From Macrosoma leucophasiata (Eukaryota; Arthropoda; Insecta; Lepidoptera; Hedylidae): 64,000 nt of DNA. The notes under the pieces are model-generated. The model searched no databases. It saw nothing but the letters and a program-made list of their open reading frames with translations, and was not told the origin of the DNA. Shown one piece after another: positions 48,165-60,900 of the stretch. The position numbers were made by a program, and so were the translations under genes. Where the stretch lies: NCBI GenBank assembly GCA_036365455.1, contig JAWQUS010000027.1:16046501-16110500 (forward strand), written 5' to 3'. Numbering within the stretch: position 1 is the first letter of the stretch; each line of letters opens with the position of its first letter.

Positions 48165-48500
48165 TCTACCACCTTGTAATAGGCGTGTGGTGCTCTTATT
48201 TTATTTAATTTTCTTGGTGTATTTTTGAGTTATATTAAATAAAGTTGGTGACATTTTGTTTGATATAGGTTTATTACAGTGCCCATGTATAGTGAGTGAA
48301 ATAGAATAATAGTGCGAAATCACATCCTTTCGGGTTGCCTCCAAAACTTCATTGTAAATGTTCTGGTAAAGTAGACATCGCTTTACTCGAATTACTGACT
48401 GTGACTGACTGACAGACTGATAAATTGACTGACTGACTCTGACTATTACGCTGCTACTTTTAACGATATTTTATTTGAAATAACGATTTTTTTTGGCATA
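48165..48500 (-). repeat. family C repeat, inverted copy
   Basis: Reverse-oriented: GTGTGGTGCTCTTATTTTAT, TTTCTTGGTGTATTTTTGAG, CTCCAAAACTTCATTGTAAA and repeated GACTGACT words. Colinear with 8527-8903. Confidence 0.7.
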
Positions 48501-48640
48501 ATCAATCGAGGAAAACAATAACAACTACTATAGTAAAACCACGATAATAAAATGATTGACGAGATCGGAATCCAATATGATAGGTCGGTTTATGTCGGTT
48601 TAAACAACTAAATAACTAATCCGACAGTGAAATAGCTAAT

Positions 48641-48880
48641 AAAGTGCAGTCAGTCAACCGAACATTGGCGGTCAAATAATTTCAATGGGGCGGTGGTTAG
48701 TGTAATAACGCAAGATGGGCAGCAGCGTCCTGCGATAAAACTACCGCCACTGCCATCGCCAATTTGCATGCCAAGCGTGGCGCTTATGGCATTTTCTCCC
48801 CTAATGACGCACAACACTGTTGTAAGCGTCTTTGGGGAAGGCTTTATCCAGCAGAAGACGTGTTTCGGCTACATATTAGT
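48641..48880 (+). repeat. family B repeat, copy 2
   Basis: AGTCAGTCAACCGAACATTG through CGATAAAACTACCGCCACTG to TTTATCCAGCAGAAGACGTG. The uninterrupted reference for the split copy at 50410. Confidence 0.65.
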
Positions 48881-49168
48881 AATGGAGTAATGGATTTAAT
48901 ACAATTTATAGCATGCTAAATTCAATTTATAGTATTAGCATTTCGCAAATTAAATGAAGTTGTGAAATTCTGCGAAATGTGAAACGCTTATTCCCAATTA
49001 TTTTGCTGTTATCTTCGATTTGATTGCATTTAGGATCGTATATTGAATGAATGCGTGAGATTGTTGAATTATAATAAGTAGGCACCCTTTAATTAATTAA
49101 TTTGCATATGATGATCACTATAACCACATGGACAATAATTTCAGCTTCAAGAGTAGATAGCAACTGTA

Positions 49169-49431
49169 ATGCCTCATCCAGACTCTCCACGAGGCTACAG
49201 AAGGGAAAACGAGTACGAGAGTGTGGAATGTGCGCTTGTGTCCCCTCGTCTTCCCTCGTCTCACCTCGCTGTCGCTCCGCTTTGTGTCGGTATTTGGAAG
49301 CGAAAGGGGGACATAAATCAACTAGCGAGCAACTGAATAAATCGAGTATGTGGATGGCTAGCCTCTTCTCGCCAAGACTCGTGTGGAGAGCCTCTAGGAG
49401 GTGCCTCGTGAGAGTCTGGATGGGCCATTAT
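49169..49431. mobile_element. MITE with TA-type ends (about 258 bp)
   Basis: Left ATGCCTCATCCAGACTCTCC and right AGAGTCTGGATGGGCCAT are inverted repeats (followed and preceded by ACGAGGC/GCCTCGT). TA flanks both sides, fitting a Tc1/mariner-type origin. The interior is GC-richer than its surroundings and gives a spurious 148-codon open frame. Confidence 0.65.
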
Positions 49432-49544
49432 AGATTATCAGAATTATTAAGTAAAGTTTCAAACAACGACGTGTGTCGACGTTGGGACGTGACGACCCCA
49501 CCACCCATCAGTAGAAGAATTATATATTCAAAAGATTCAAAAGA

Positions 49545-50409
<865 letters not shown>

Positions 50410-50410
<1 letters not shown>

Positions 50411-50970
50411 TTTATATTGTGTAACAATGGCGGTCAAACCAGTCGGGCGGTGGTAAGTGCAATAGTGCAAGAAGTTTTACTGATGGTAGAGCTATAGTGA
50501 CGGAGCTCGCGGACGTAGGCACCACCGCATTACCTAATATATACTTGCCGCTAAATGGTAGTGTTCAGCACTATCGTGTTCCGGTCAGGTGGTAATGTAC
50601 GGTCCTGTAATCCTTAGGCCTCAGGATTGGCAACGCATCTGCATTTTGACCTCTGCTCATTGTGTGGGTGTCTATAGGCTGCAGCATAGAGCAACGTGGG
50701 CCACCAGTCGCGGCTCCAGTCCGCCGCGGCCGGTTGCCCACGTTGTTCTATGGGCTGCAGTCATCACTTAACATCAATGTGAACTGCATGCTTGTATGCC
50801 ACTTTTATGAAATAAAAAAAAAGTTGGGCTGCAGCGGCCTGCTATAAAACTACCGCCATCGCCAATCCGTATGCCAAGTGTGGTGATTATGGCATAACCC
50901 CTTTGTTGGGGAAGCTTTGGTCCAGCAGTGGACATCTCACGGCTGAATTGATGATGATGATGAGGCAGTT
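50410..50970. repeat. three-level nest: family B split by family A split by a hairpin element
   Basis: Family B (GCGGTCAAACCAG ... GTGCAAGA) stops at about 50465. A reverse family A copy fills about 50466-50814, ending in an A-run. Family B resumes at GTTGGGCTGCAGCGGCC and runs to GGACATCTCACGGCTG and (GATGAT)n. Family A is itself broken at 50685-50752. Confidence 0.75.
50677..50760. mobile_element. 68-bp hairpin MITE with 8-bp target duplication
   Basis: Element 50685-50752 has termini CATAGAGCAACGTGGGC and GCCCACGTTGTTCTATG (16 of 17 pair) and is flanked by GGCTGCAG on both sides (50677-50684, 50753-50760). Other family A copies have a single GGCTGCAG here. The 8-bp duplication fits hAT-type transposition (inference). 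GC-rich core, no coding capacity. Confidence 0.8.
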
Positions 50971-51213
50971 CTATTCTCTAATCAACAAACTGCATCGTTT
51001 GCTTGCCGTCAATATTTTTTTAATTATTTCTAAGTTATATTAAGTTGATCGCACATTGTTATGTCCATACATGGTTTGTGGTATTAATTATAATGAAAAA
51101 AAAACGCATATTACTGTGATCTGTGTCCTTAAATAGTTGTATTCACATACTTCCGAAGTTCCGTGTGTAGGTACACTTCCTGCCAACACTATGCACTTCC
51201 TTATAGGGGAGAG

Positions 51214-52508
51214 TCGGATATATTGTAGCAGTTTTGCATAATATCTTTTTTTGATATTTATTTAAATAAGTTCTTTATCTTGATTCACATACTTTAGAAT
51301 CTCATTTAACATGTGCCGCAACGTCAACACCATACTCTTATCGGTTGTCACACAATATGCGTTTCCCTGAAGGCTTTCCTTCAGTACAATTTACCCAACT
51401 AGTCGGATTAATACAATTAAGGGACAGGTTAGGTAAATCGTACCAGCAAGACTTAAGAGACTTATTAACATGATAATAAATGAAAATAAAGAGGTTTAAT
51501 AAATAGACGAAATAAATTGATTATATGTTCATTATTAATGAAAAAATGCTGTCAAAAATTTCAAATTTCTACAATATTAACTGTCATAATGTGACAAAAG
51601 AACAAATGTAATATAGACTTAACAAAAAAAAACCATTTATCAAACATATATACATTATTCTGCATAAATTAAATAATGTATGAAAATAGAATAAATCAGT
51701 TTAGAATATTATTTCCGTTAGTCAACAATTATTTATTTATCTACTTATGTACTGAGATCAAACTTTTTATTTTCTTTTACCATATTATAGTAGTATAAAA
51801 AATTTCGTAAATATCTTGATTCAATGTACAGGTTCCGTGAACCCATTTACAACAACGAACGTACTTTGTCTTGTCAATATTTGACCCTCAACTTATTTCG
51901 CATTCTGGCATGACGTTAAATTGTTGGTTTTGAAAACGAATTCGTTTCAGATATGTGGTTCTAGCTCATCTCCTTATTTTCAAGAGCCAACAATATCTTT
52001 CCAAAACCTCCTTCTTTTGTTTTATAATACCATTTATGGTCATCATTCATCTAAAAAAAATATAAAATAGTAAATATAGCAACAAGTTGGGTAAATTGTA
52101 CCAGTACAAATAAAACAACTGCTGGTGGTACAATTTACCAAACCAAGAGATTTCAGAAATAAATATTTGTCACAAAATAACCGCTGAACATAATACGTTC
52201 GCAACGCTATGGTTGAAGCGATGATTATAGATCTAATCAATAAAAAATATAACAAAATTGTAACTTACGTTTTCACTTTGTAATCTCCTTAGCTACACAC
52301 GTCAAAATTTGTATGAAGGACTCTCAAAACACATTTTTTTCTCTAAAAACGAATGTACTTTCCAGAGGCCGTTACAAAAAGACAAGTAGTTAAGGCCGCT
52401 GACAGCGCTCAGTTTCGTGTTGCCAGAAAAGAAAATAAGTTACAGTAAGTGTAAAATTTTGAAGTGGTACAATTTATCAGGCAGTTCAATATACCAGACT
52501 CTCCCCTA
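51214..52508. mobile_element. 1.3-kb TIR element with repeated GGTACAATTTACC
   Basis: Left TAGGGGAGAGTCGGATATAT and right ATATACCAGACTCTCCCCTA are inverted repeats; TA precedes and follows the GGGGAGAG core. Inside, GGTAAATTGTACC-type words recur in both orientations at about 51390, 51432, 52088, 52128 and 52470. There is no transposase frame, so it is non-autonomous. Confidence 0.7.
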
Positions 52509-52596
52509 CATAGAATATTCATAAATATATTGAATTTGCTTCCGACTGCAATTTCGTTTGCAAACTGTACTTAATTGAAGAGTTTTTTAATTAGTT

Positions 52597-52690
52597 AACA
52601 GTTGGTAGAGCTCTAGTGACGAAGCTCGCGGGCGAAGGCACCATCGCATTACTAGTGTTTAGATGGTAATGTATGGCCCCGTAATAACTA
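52597..52690 (-). repeat. family A repeat fragment
   Basis: GTTGGTAGAGCTCTAGTGAC to GTAATGTATGGCCCCGTAAT; the right half is missing. Confidence 0.55.
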
Positions 52691-52717
52691 TCGCAGTGAC
52701 AACATCTCATAGCACAG

Positions 52718-52962
52718 GACTTGCTGTTCGTTAGTCTCGCTAAAACTCGAGAACGGCTGGACCGATTTGGCTAATTTTGGTTTTGAATAATTTTTGGAAG
52801 TCCAGAAATGGTTTAAAAGGTAAGAAAATATGAAGAAATTGAAGGGAAATGGTAAAAACCACAATTTAAATTCCCCATACCAATAGTCCGTACCTATCAA
52901 ACCTTTGACACATTACTTAATTCTGAGGCAATACGAAGTTTACCGGGTCAGCTAGTGTAAAA
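52718..52962 (+). mobile_element. Lep1-like Helitron fragment
   Basis: Contains AACTCGAGAACGGCTGGACC and ends AGTTTACCGGGTCAGCTAGT, the same CTAGT terminus seen inverted at 6443. Confidence 0.6.
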
Positions 52963-53437
52963 TAATTTCTTACGGAAAAAAATTGTGGAGAGAATCAACA
53001 TTGTTATTATCAAAAATTAAACGGACGAATTGAGAACCTCCTCCTTTTTTTTGAAGTCGGTTAAAACAGCTGTCACCTCTGAGACCTTTCTCAGGGGTAG
53101 TGATGTCTAAAGGCTGCAAGCATCACTTAACTTCCGTGTGAATTGCATGCGTGTTTGCCACCTTCCTGTAAGGAAGAATCTAGACAAAAACAAGCATGCT
53201 TAAAAAATACGTAGGGACGCTAGTATAGTATTACGTCAGACTATCGACGCGTGACGTATAAAGCCGAGTTTAGCCACGTCTGATGAAGCCCCTGGAACGA
53301 TCAATCCTATTAACACACCATTGCTTAGCTAACTTTGTCAAGAATCGATACATAGCCGACGTAAATATATGGGTCAATCTTTATGAAATAATGTCCTGTT
53401 ATCTTGACGTCGTAGGTTCGATCCCTGCTCAATTTAT

Positions 53438-53506
53438 TTTGCATACTATCAATAAGAACTAAACGTCAATTTCTTGACTTCAAAGTTCTTATTGATAGTA
53501 TGCAAA
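53438..53506. repeat. perfect 23-bp hairpin
   Basis: Arms TTTGCATACTATCAATAAG-AACT (53438-53460) and AGTT-CTTATTGATAGTATGCAAA (53484-53506) pair without mismatch. The 23-nt loop itself contains GTCAA/TTGAC arms. A tRNA B-box-like GTAGGTTCGATCCC lies just left (about 53412). Confidence 0.75.
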
Positions 53507-56500
53507 TATTACACCCTATAGACATTTTATTACTGTCATTAAATCTGATTAAAAAGTTTAAAATAAATGCAAGGTCCTGGATTATTATCTTTCTGCGACT
53601 TTCCCGAATTAATCTTTCTACCTGCTGCAAAGTAATAGAGCTTAGCGTTGCATTACAACTGTGTGGTATCACTGTGTTCCTGTAATGTGGCAATGTAATA
53701 CTCCGCTGGTTTCTGGTATTGAGTAAAGCGGCATTATGCGGGATAGTCCCGCAATTCTAGGGTAGAGTTCTGTCTTGAGACAGCATCCCGCAAAACATTG
53801 GTTGCATACCGCCATGTCTCGCATTCTTGTCAGAAGCAAGCAATCGTCACTCTAGCAATCTCACAAGCATCTATCTACTCTCCTATTATGATTTTAAAAG
53901 CCCTTGTTTGTCTCTATATAAATAAATATATTATTCGCCTACAACAACACGGGTTTTATTATATGATTGATGATTGTATAACTAAATACAATGCAGGAAG
54001 CTTTATCTGAGAGCAAATATTTTAGTCTAATTGTTCTAAAAGAAGCATTTAATTGTGTTTGGATATTTAATACTATGGCAAATGAGTTATTGTTTGAAAG
54101 TAAGGTAACACCTTACTTATATACAAATATTATTCAGATTTATGGTTTGTTGTCATATTACCGAACAATAAAATCAACAGTTTAGTTATATTTAACCCAT
54201 TTGGAGTGACGGTACTCGTACGGTTAGTTTTTATCCCCTAACCTAAAAACCACAAAATGTGTACCCAATATAATACGATAATCCGCCTCAACCTCGTAGT
54301 AACATTACACTACTACTGTAGGGCTCAGGTTCCTGAGATTTTGTCCCCCAAAATGGGAACAGGTACCCAGGTTAGGTACTAAGAAGTTCTGAGATTTGGG
54401 AGATCCTTGTCGTTTGAAAAACACACCATATTACTTTAATTTGAAAAAGTCGCTGATGAAAAATCTCACGTGTAACGCGACTCACGAAGTCACGACTGCG
54501 ACTCCAAATAAAATTGGCACATGACACCCCTTACAAAAATACGCCCATGCTGCATCTATGGGGAAATACAGGCGTAAAGATTTGTTTGTACAAAAAAATT
54601 GCCATATCTCAAACTCTAATGGCGTTATCACAGGCTTGTTTTTACGTCGCGCCGGCGTCGGTACTGTTACAATGTGCCTGTCAACGTGTGATTGATCCGC
54701 GAGGTCGAATTGTCTGAGTAATGGAATTATTCCTCAGACATGCCCAGGGCTTTGGTGACCTTGAATATTATCAGCTTTAAGATATAGATGAACGAATTAT
54801 CAGCTTGCTATTATTGAATTGTTTAAGCCTCAGGTATATCCATGGTTTCGACAGAGATCTTACAATTATACTTCTTACATCAACAATACAACACAGCTAT
54901 AAATTTGTCTATTTATGAGGCAACAGTATCTTCAGAAATGTTCAAGGTTTGGACAAAGACTTTGCAGGAATACTACCTGCCTCGAGGTTCGACTTATACA
55001 GATGCAGAAAGTTATTCTCCCATTATTGACCCACGAGGGCAAATTGTTAACTAAAAAGGTCTTTCGCCATGGTTTTAAGATTATTTTTATGTAGTTGCTA
55101 ACAACTTCAGTAGGTATTCGCTTACAATAATTGTGAACTGTATTTGTTTTGTTTGCAAAAAAGGTGGATCATATACCTTTTAAGTCACGAAATCTTTGCG
55201 AACGGTTTTGCTGTCAACTTATTAGCATTGACGAAAATTTTCAATAAAGCAAGTATAAAAGGAGATGTTGCAAAAATGTATGGACCTCCGGCCATGTATT
55301 GTACACAATATCATTGACAGGCAAAATCAATATAAAAACGTTTTTTACTGCATATTTTCACTTATTTAGCTTTGTTTGCAGTTACAAAACATAATTTGCA
55401 GTTAGAATTGCAACTCAAAACTAACATGGCGAATATGGCGGGCGATGTCATTTTGACATTTTCATTTTTAAAATTGTATTTTGATTATAGAACTTGCAGA
55501 AAAAAGTAATATTTTCTAAATACTATCAAAATCGATTGATCCCAAGTGTCGGCTGTATCGCCGCCATGTTTAACATAGTTGAAAATGATAAAATCGTTTG
55601 AATTAAATGTGGTTGTAACTCTAAAATATATTCTTGAATAAATTAAAAGTATTTTTTTTAGATTCTTCTTTAATTTACCCATTTTTTGAGGACGTGTACG
55701 AACCAGGGCCGAGTTCGCAACATCTCCTTTATCTGCTTTATTGTCCGTCAATCACGCAAAAATCTCTGCATTTGTTTGTTTTGCACACACTAGGAAATGG
55801 AATAGGTCATCAGGACAAGGCGTATCTCGAACAGAAGCCTACACTAATAAAATATATTATAAATATATTTACACATTAATGCTGGCTGTAGTATGTTTAT
55901 GTTCTTCAGGCTCTTGTTATTTGCTCTGTGCTAATATTACTTATTATATTATATATGCTTATGCCAAATTAACTCTGATTATTTGGCACTCTTTCACGGC
56001 TAAAGCACTGGGATTTAGATGAAATCAAGTATAGAGATAGTTTGATCCATGTCCAAGTACATGCTAATCACTAGTAAGTTATTATTTTAACTTACAATAA
56101 ACCATATTTATTACATTATAACACACCGTGTAATCACTAAAACGACAAAGATTCTAGTAAATTATCTCTGAAAATCATTTCAAATGCGATTTTTATGTGT
56201 TACAATCGATCAACCGACTCGCCAAGTTTCCTGCTTTTCTACATTCAATTATCATCGGTGTACGGTCTCACAAAGATATTCAAATTAGCCTTTTGAATAT
56301 CTTGTTCACATCGTTTTATTTCGTCGTATATTGTCACGCGGGGTGGCTGCAGCGTGCGGGAGTCAACCTTGTCTTATTTCAAATGACACTGTATTGTAAT
56401 TAATTCAACAATGCAATGCTAGTCCTTAAATACCTCTACAAATATATAATAGGTCATGATTTATGGCTGCTACTGGTAAACACTGACTTACCGTAACTGA

Positions 56501-56762
56501 TTTCTCTGTAGCAGAAATACTACGTTACATAAATTTTATTCAAACATTTGAATTAGAGTCAGGGACGATATGAGACTTCTCGGTGAAAATAATGAAATGT
56601 ATGAGGCAATAAATATTGGTATCTGACATTTTTTAATTTATGATAAAGTAATTTGCCTTTTATTGCAATTGGAATAACAAAAAATACTGAATAACAAATA
56701 ATTGCTAATAATAACATTACTGACTGGTTTTTCGTTTACTTTTGATGTAAATCGACGATTTT
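53507..56762. other. AT-rich intergenic, no supported gene
   Basis: Only short AT-driven frames. A GCGGGA-rich fragment at about 53720-53820 is related to the MITE at 23466-23882. The rest shows nothing I can name. Confidence 0.45.
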
Positions 56763-56764
56763 TT

Positions 56765-57357
56765 TATGTTAACAAGGTGGCAAACAAGCATGAAGACTGC
56801 AACCTAAAGACATCTACACGAAAACGAGAGTTCAAAATGCAGATGCGTTTTCACCCCTGAGACCAAAGTTGTTACGTCTCTGTGATCTAGTTATTACGGG
56901 GCCATACATATCTCATAGGTACATAATCTTCTATCACACAAAATATTAATTAAATATTTGTTGAATTTTCACATTTTTTGTATATTTTGGGTGTTATCAA
57001 AATTGTAATAGCCTCAATAGTCTAGTTAGTCGTAGGCTCATCTTAGCGGTATCTTCAGGCATTTCATACCTGCTGGCACCTAGCTTTGATTTTTTTTAAA
57101 TAATGTATTGTAGGTGGCAATCAAACATGCAGTTCACATTGATGTTAAGTGATGACAACAGTCAATAGATATATCTACACAAAAACCAGAGATCAAAATG
57201 CAATTAGTTATTATATCTCTGTGACAGTTATTACGGGGCCATTACCATATAACCGAAACACGATAGTGCTGAACACTACCATTTGGTGGCAGATAGATTA
57301 GGTAATGCGGTGGTACCTACGTCCTCGAGTCCCAACACTCGAAATTTACCACCAGAA
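56765..57357 (+). repeat. two family A repeats in tandem orientation
   Basis: A truncated copy at 56765-56915 and a fuller one at 57108-57357 (AGGTGGCAATCAAACATGCA to ATTTACCACCAGAAAAT), separated by about 190 bp of other DNA. Confidence 0.6.
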
Positions 57358-57364
57358 AATTGCT

Positions 57365-57655
57365 GTAATTTTTTTTATGTTATGAAAGTGGCAAACAAGC
57401 ATGCAGCTTACATTTTCATGTTCAGCACTATCGTGTTCCGGTCAGGTGGTAATGTACGGCCCTGTAATTCCCGGCACAGAGGCATAACACCTTAAGCCTC
57501 AGGAGTGGTAACACATCTGCATTTTGACCTCTGGTTTTTCTGTGGGTGTCAGTCATCAATTAACATCAATGTAAGCTGCAAATAAATTAGGTAATACGGT
57601 GGTGCATACGCCTACGAGCTCCAGTGATGGAGCTCGCAGGCGTATGCATGCAGCT
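57365..57655. repeat. family A head-to-head rearrangement with 20-bp palindrome
   Basis: A plus-oriented start (57370-57415) switches to a reverse copy (57418-57580), then a palindrome with arms GCATACGCCTACGAGCTCCA (57604-57623) and TGGAGCTCGCAGGCGTATGC (57628-57647), 19 of 20 paired, around GTGA. Confidence 0.65.
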
Positions 57656-58079
57656 TTAAATAGTTTTTTCAATATTGTAGCTTCGATTTACATTTAATTT
57701 AGTATTTTAGTTTCATTTCCGAAATAAAACAGGTACTTACGCGTCAATTGACTCAATACTCCGTAGATGTATCTCAGGATGAACATTTTAATTTTGTTTA
57801 AACATCTCAAGTCACTTGTGAATTGGAAATTACTTTTTACGATGATTAAAAGTCCCGTACACGGTCATTGTAAATTGTTATCAGTTATTCACTCGGATTT
57901 CAATAATAATAACACTTCAAAAATTTACTATTCTGTTTGATGAAGTAAACGTCAAATTTGATATTTTTGATATCTGTCTATGAACTTGATATGATTAGAA
58001 AAGTAGAAATATACAATATTGTATAATCTGTGAAAAATTATTGTACTTATGAGTTAAATAACAGTCATCATCATAATTT

Positions 58080-58270
58080 CAGCCAAAAGACGTATACTGC
58101 TGGACAAAGGCCTCCGCCAAAGATTGCCACAACGAACGGTCCTGGGCCGCCCTCATCCAGCGATTGCCCGCAACCTTCGCCAGGTCGTCGGTCGACCTAG
58201 TGGGGGGTCTACACTTCGTTTTCCGATTCTTCTGCCCCAACGGCCGTCAGATCTTCTAGCTATGGGCACT
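58080..58270 (-). mobile_element. RTE-type LINE, C-terminal ORF2 fragment
   Basis: On the minus strand it encodes RSTDDLAKVAGNRWMRAAQD then RSLWQSLAEAFVQQYTSFG, directly followed by the GATGATGA tail. This is the conserved C-terminus of lepidopteran RTE-like LINEs. 5'-truncated; the upstream frame is damaged. Confidence 0.75.
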
Positions 58271-58621
58271 GTCCACTACCACTTGAGTTTCGCTATTCGG
58301 TGGGCTATTTCGATTTTGGTTAAAATGTAAATCTCCTCATTTCGATCTCGCAGGGAAACTCCGAGCATAGCTCTCTCCATTGCTTGCTCACCAAAATAAA
58401 AGTATATTTTCTTATGTTTCATCCGTATGAACTCGGAAAAAAAACTATTTTCTTTTTTTTAATTATAAACTACAAAAACAGGATAATAAGAGAATCTACA
58501 TTTCATACTTATAGGGTTTTACATTAACTTTTCAACAGGATATGAACAGAATTCAGAGGAACTTGGTACACAATGCTTGTAGCGGTGGAGTTCGAGATAG
58601 TAGGAACCTTTTCCGTGACCC

Positions 58622-58770
58622 ATTTTTAGCGTTCCGTAACTCAAAAGGAAAAAAACCAAACCGTTATAAGATTACTCGGGCGTCTGTGTCTGTCCGCTTG
58701 TCATAGCCGATTTTCTGTGAAAGTAGTTACTTCGTCGATTGAATTGAATTTTGGTACTCAGATGTAAGTA
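58622..58770 (+). repeat. family F repeat
   Basis: AGCGTTCCGTAACTCAAAAG, GGGCGTCTGTGTCTGTCCGC and GAATTTTGGTACTCAGATG. Confidence 0.6.
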
Positions 58771-58869
58771 AATAAGTGATCCAAAGTATTATAATAGGTA
58801 ATATGTAACGTAAATCAATGAAATCGAAAAATGTAGGATACTTGTTGGTACTATAACTTGAACATTAGA

Positions 58870-58990
58870 AAGAAACCGGGCCGGAACCCGATAGTGTTAA
58901 TCACTATCATTTAGCAGTAAGTAAATTAGGTAATGCGGTGGTGCCTACGCCCGCAAGCTCCATCACTGGTGCTCTACCACCAGTAAGTAC
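58870..58990 (+). repeat. family A repeat, 5'-truncated
   Basis: From CCGGGCCGGAACCCGATAGT to GCTCTACCACCAGTAAG. Confidence 0.65.
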
Positions 58991-59455
58991 TACCTTTAAT
59001 ATATATGTAAATTTTCTTTCAAGATTGCTACTTACACGCATAATAGTGCGTAATAATAAACAAAACAGCACTACATATTCAAATAACACAACAAAATCAC
59101 ATCACACTTTTCGTCCAGTAAATCGTTTTGTTTTAAATTGACAGTTGATCCTCTAACAACGCGAAAAGAAAGCAATAAGATGAACAGACAATCAGTTTGT
59201 TTATAGAGCGGCGTATTGGAGGATACAATCTGTCGACCCCCTGGGTTGCAATAAGTGTAATCCCCGGGGCGGGCGGTGTCAACCTAAAGCGAAACAGAAG
59301 TGGCTTGCACACTTTATTTTATATTACGAATCAATTCTATTTGGTGGGAGGGAGTTTGTCCATTTACCATATTTTTTAATTAATTTTTCGTAGACCTTTC
59401 TTAAATTATTTTAATTTAATTTATTTATTTATTCATCACCACAATAACCTTAATA

Positions 59456-59478
59456 ATGTGTGTGTGTGTGTGTGTGAT
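59456..59478 (+). repeat. (GT)n microsatellite
   Basis: Eleven GT dinucleotides, next to the second SINE copy. Confidence 0.9.
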
Positions 59479-59511
59479 TTTGACGGTAATAATCCTCCGT
59501 AGTTTAAAACG

Positions 59512-59825
59512 TAACTTCTCGCCTGTAATCCCTGAAGGGGTAGGCAGAGGTAAATGCATGCATTCAAAAATACATGCAAACACCCACGATTCGCCTGTTA
59601 CGTTTTGGCCCATATAACAGGTGGCGAGTCTGTTGCCATCTCCGGGCACATTACCAAACTCTGAGGTACTACCGAGGTACCAAAACTTCCAGAAAATGGA
59701 AAAATCCCAATAGAACTAGAGATAAAGGATTTTAAACTGTTATCTCTGATAGCCCCCGACCCGGCAATTGAAATCAAGACCTCCAGCGTAGCAGTAGTGG
59801 CCTGCTACCACTAGGCTACTGAGCC
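59512..59825 (-). mobile_element. tRNA-derived SINE, copy 2
   Basis: Minus-strand head TAGCCTAGTGGTAGCAGG and decayed B box ATTTCAATTGCC, body TATCAGAGATAACAG, tail CTACCCCTTCAGGGATTACA. Colinear with 11435-11740. Confidence 0.7.
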
Positions 59826-60332
59826 AATTAAAGTTTAGAACAAAATAAACGACTCCTGCGCATTCATGAACGTAACTCTTTTCCTCCATACCAATTTTTT
59901 AAATGTTTTTATGTTGACAGACAAGCAAACGGAAATACTTCAAAGATGTTAAGAAATAATATTAAATTGTAGTTATCAGTTCCACAATATCACTGAGTGC
60001 ATTTTATATATCTTGATAGGTTTCATATCACATTTGGAGAAGTGTTAAACATTTTGGCAATTTTTCAACAAAGACTCTTGAACCTAATATGGGTATTAGT
60101 CTAGACTGTTTAAATGCACTTGTATGAGACAGGTATGAGCACTAGATATATTATGATGTGTGGTCTTAAGTATCACAAGGTAATACAAAAATGTGACGTA
60201 GAAAAACTGACGACGTCATGGAGAGGTAGCAAGGTGGATTGTATGGAATGAACATCAACTTGAATTAATAAAAAAATATACCGGCCGAATTGAGAACCTC
60301 CTCGTTTTTGAACTCGGTTAATTAAACAAACC

Positions 60333-60522
60333 TAATCCTTACTAATATTATAAATGCAAAAGTAACTCTGTCTGTCTGTCTGATAACTTTTCACGTCCAA
60401 ACGAGTGAACGATTTTATTGAATTTTGGTACACAGATAGAGCTGACTTTGAGAAAGAACATAGGCTTGTTTGTTATTTATAAGACATCCACGCTGGAGAA
60501 GCCGCGGAAATTAGCTAGTATA
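60333..60522 (+). mobile_element. Lep1-like Helitron, short
   Basis: ACTAATATTATAAATGCAAA at the 5' end, TCTGTCTGTCTG, GAATTTTGGTACACAGATAG, and GAAGCCGCGGAAATTAGCTA then GT at the 3' end. Confidence 0.7.
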
Positions 60523-60609
60523 ACATATAACACTAAGATTATTTTTTACACAATTCAGTTTTGGCTATGATCGAGATAGAGGAACTGGAGAAATAGATAA
60601 CACCACATC

Positions 60610-60900
60610 TACTGGTGGTAGAGCTCCAGTGATGGAGCTCGCGGGTGTAGAGACCACCGAATTACCTAATGTACTTGCCGATTAATGGTAGTGTTCAGCA
60701 CTATCGTGTTTCAGTGAGGTGACAATGTACAGCCCTGTGATTTCCGGCACAGAGGTTCAATACCCTCAGTACCCTCAATAGGCCTCAGGAGTGGCGCATC
60801 TACATTGGGATCTCTATTTTCATGTAGATGTTTAAAAGCTACAGTACTACTTATCATCAATGTCAACTGTAAGCTTGTTTGCCACTTCATAACATAAAAA
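60610..60900 (-). repeat. family A repeat, near full-length
   Basis: GGTGGTAGAGCTCCAGTGAT to TTGCCACTTCATAACATAAAA, with a small tandem duplication (ACCCTCA) inside. Confidence 0.65.

Noticed and set aside
53798..54185. Adjacent short frames suggesting a small gene
   Set aside because: AT-driven composition, no splice-linked continuation and no recognisable motif.
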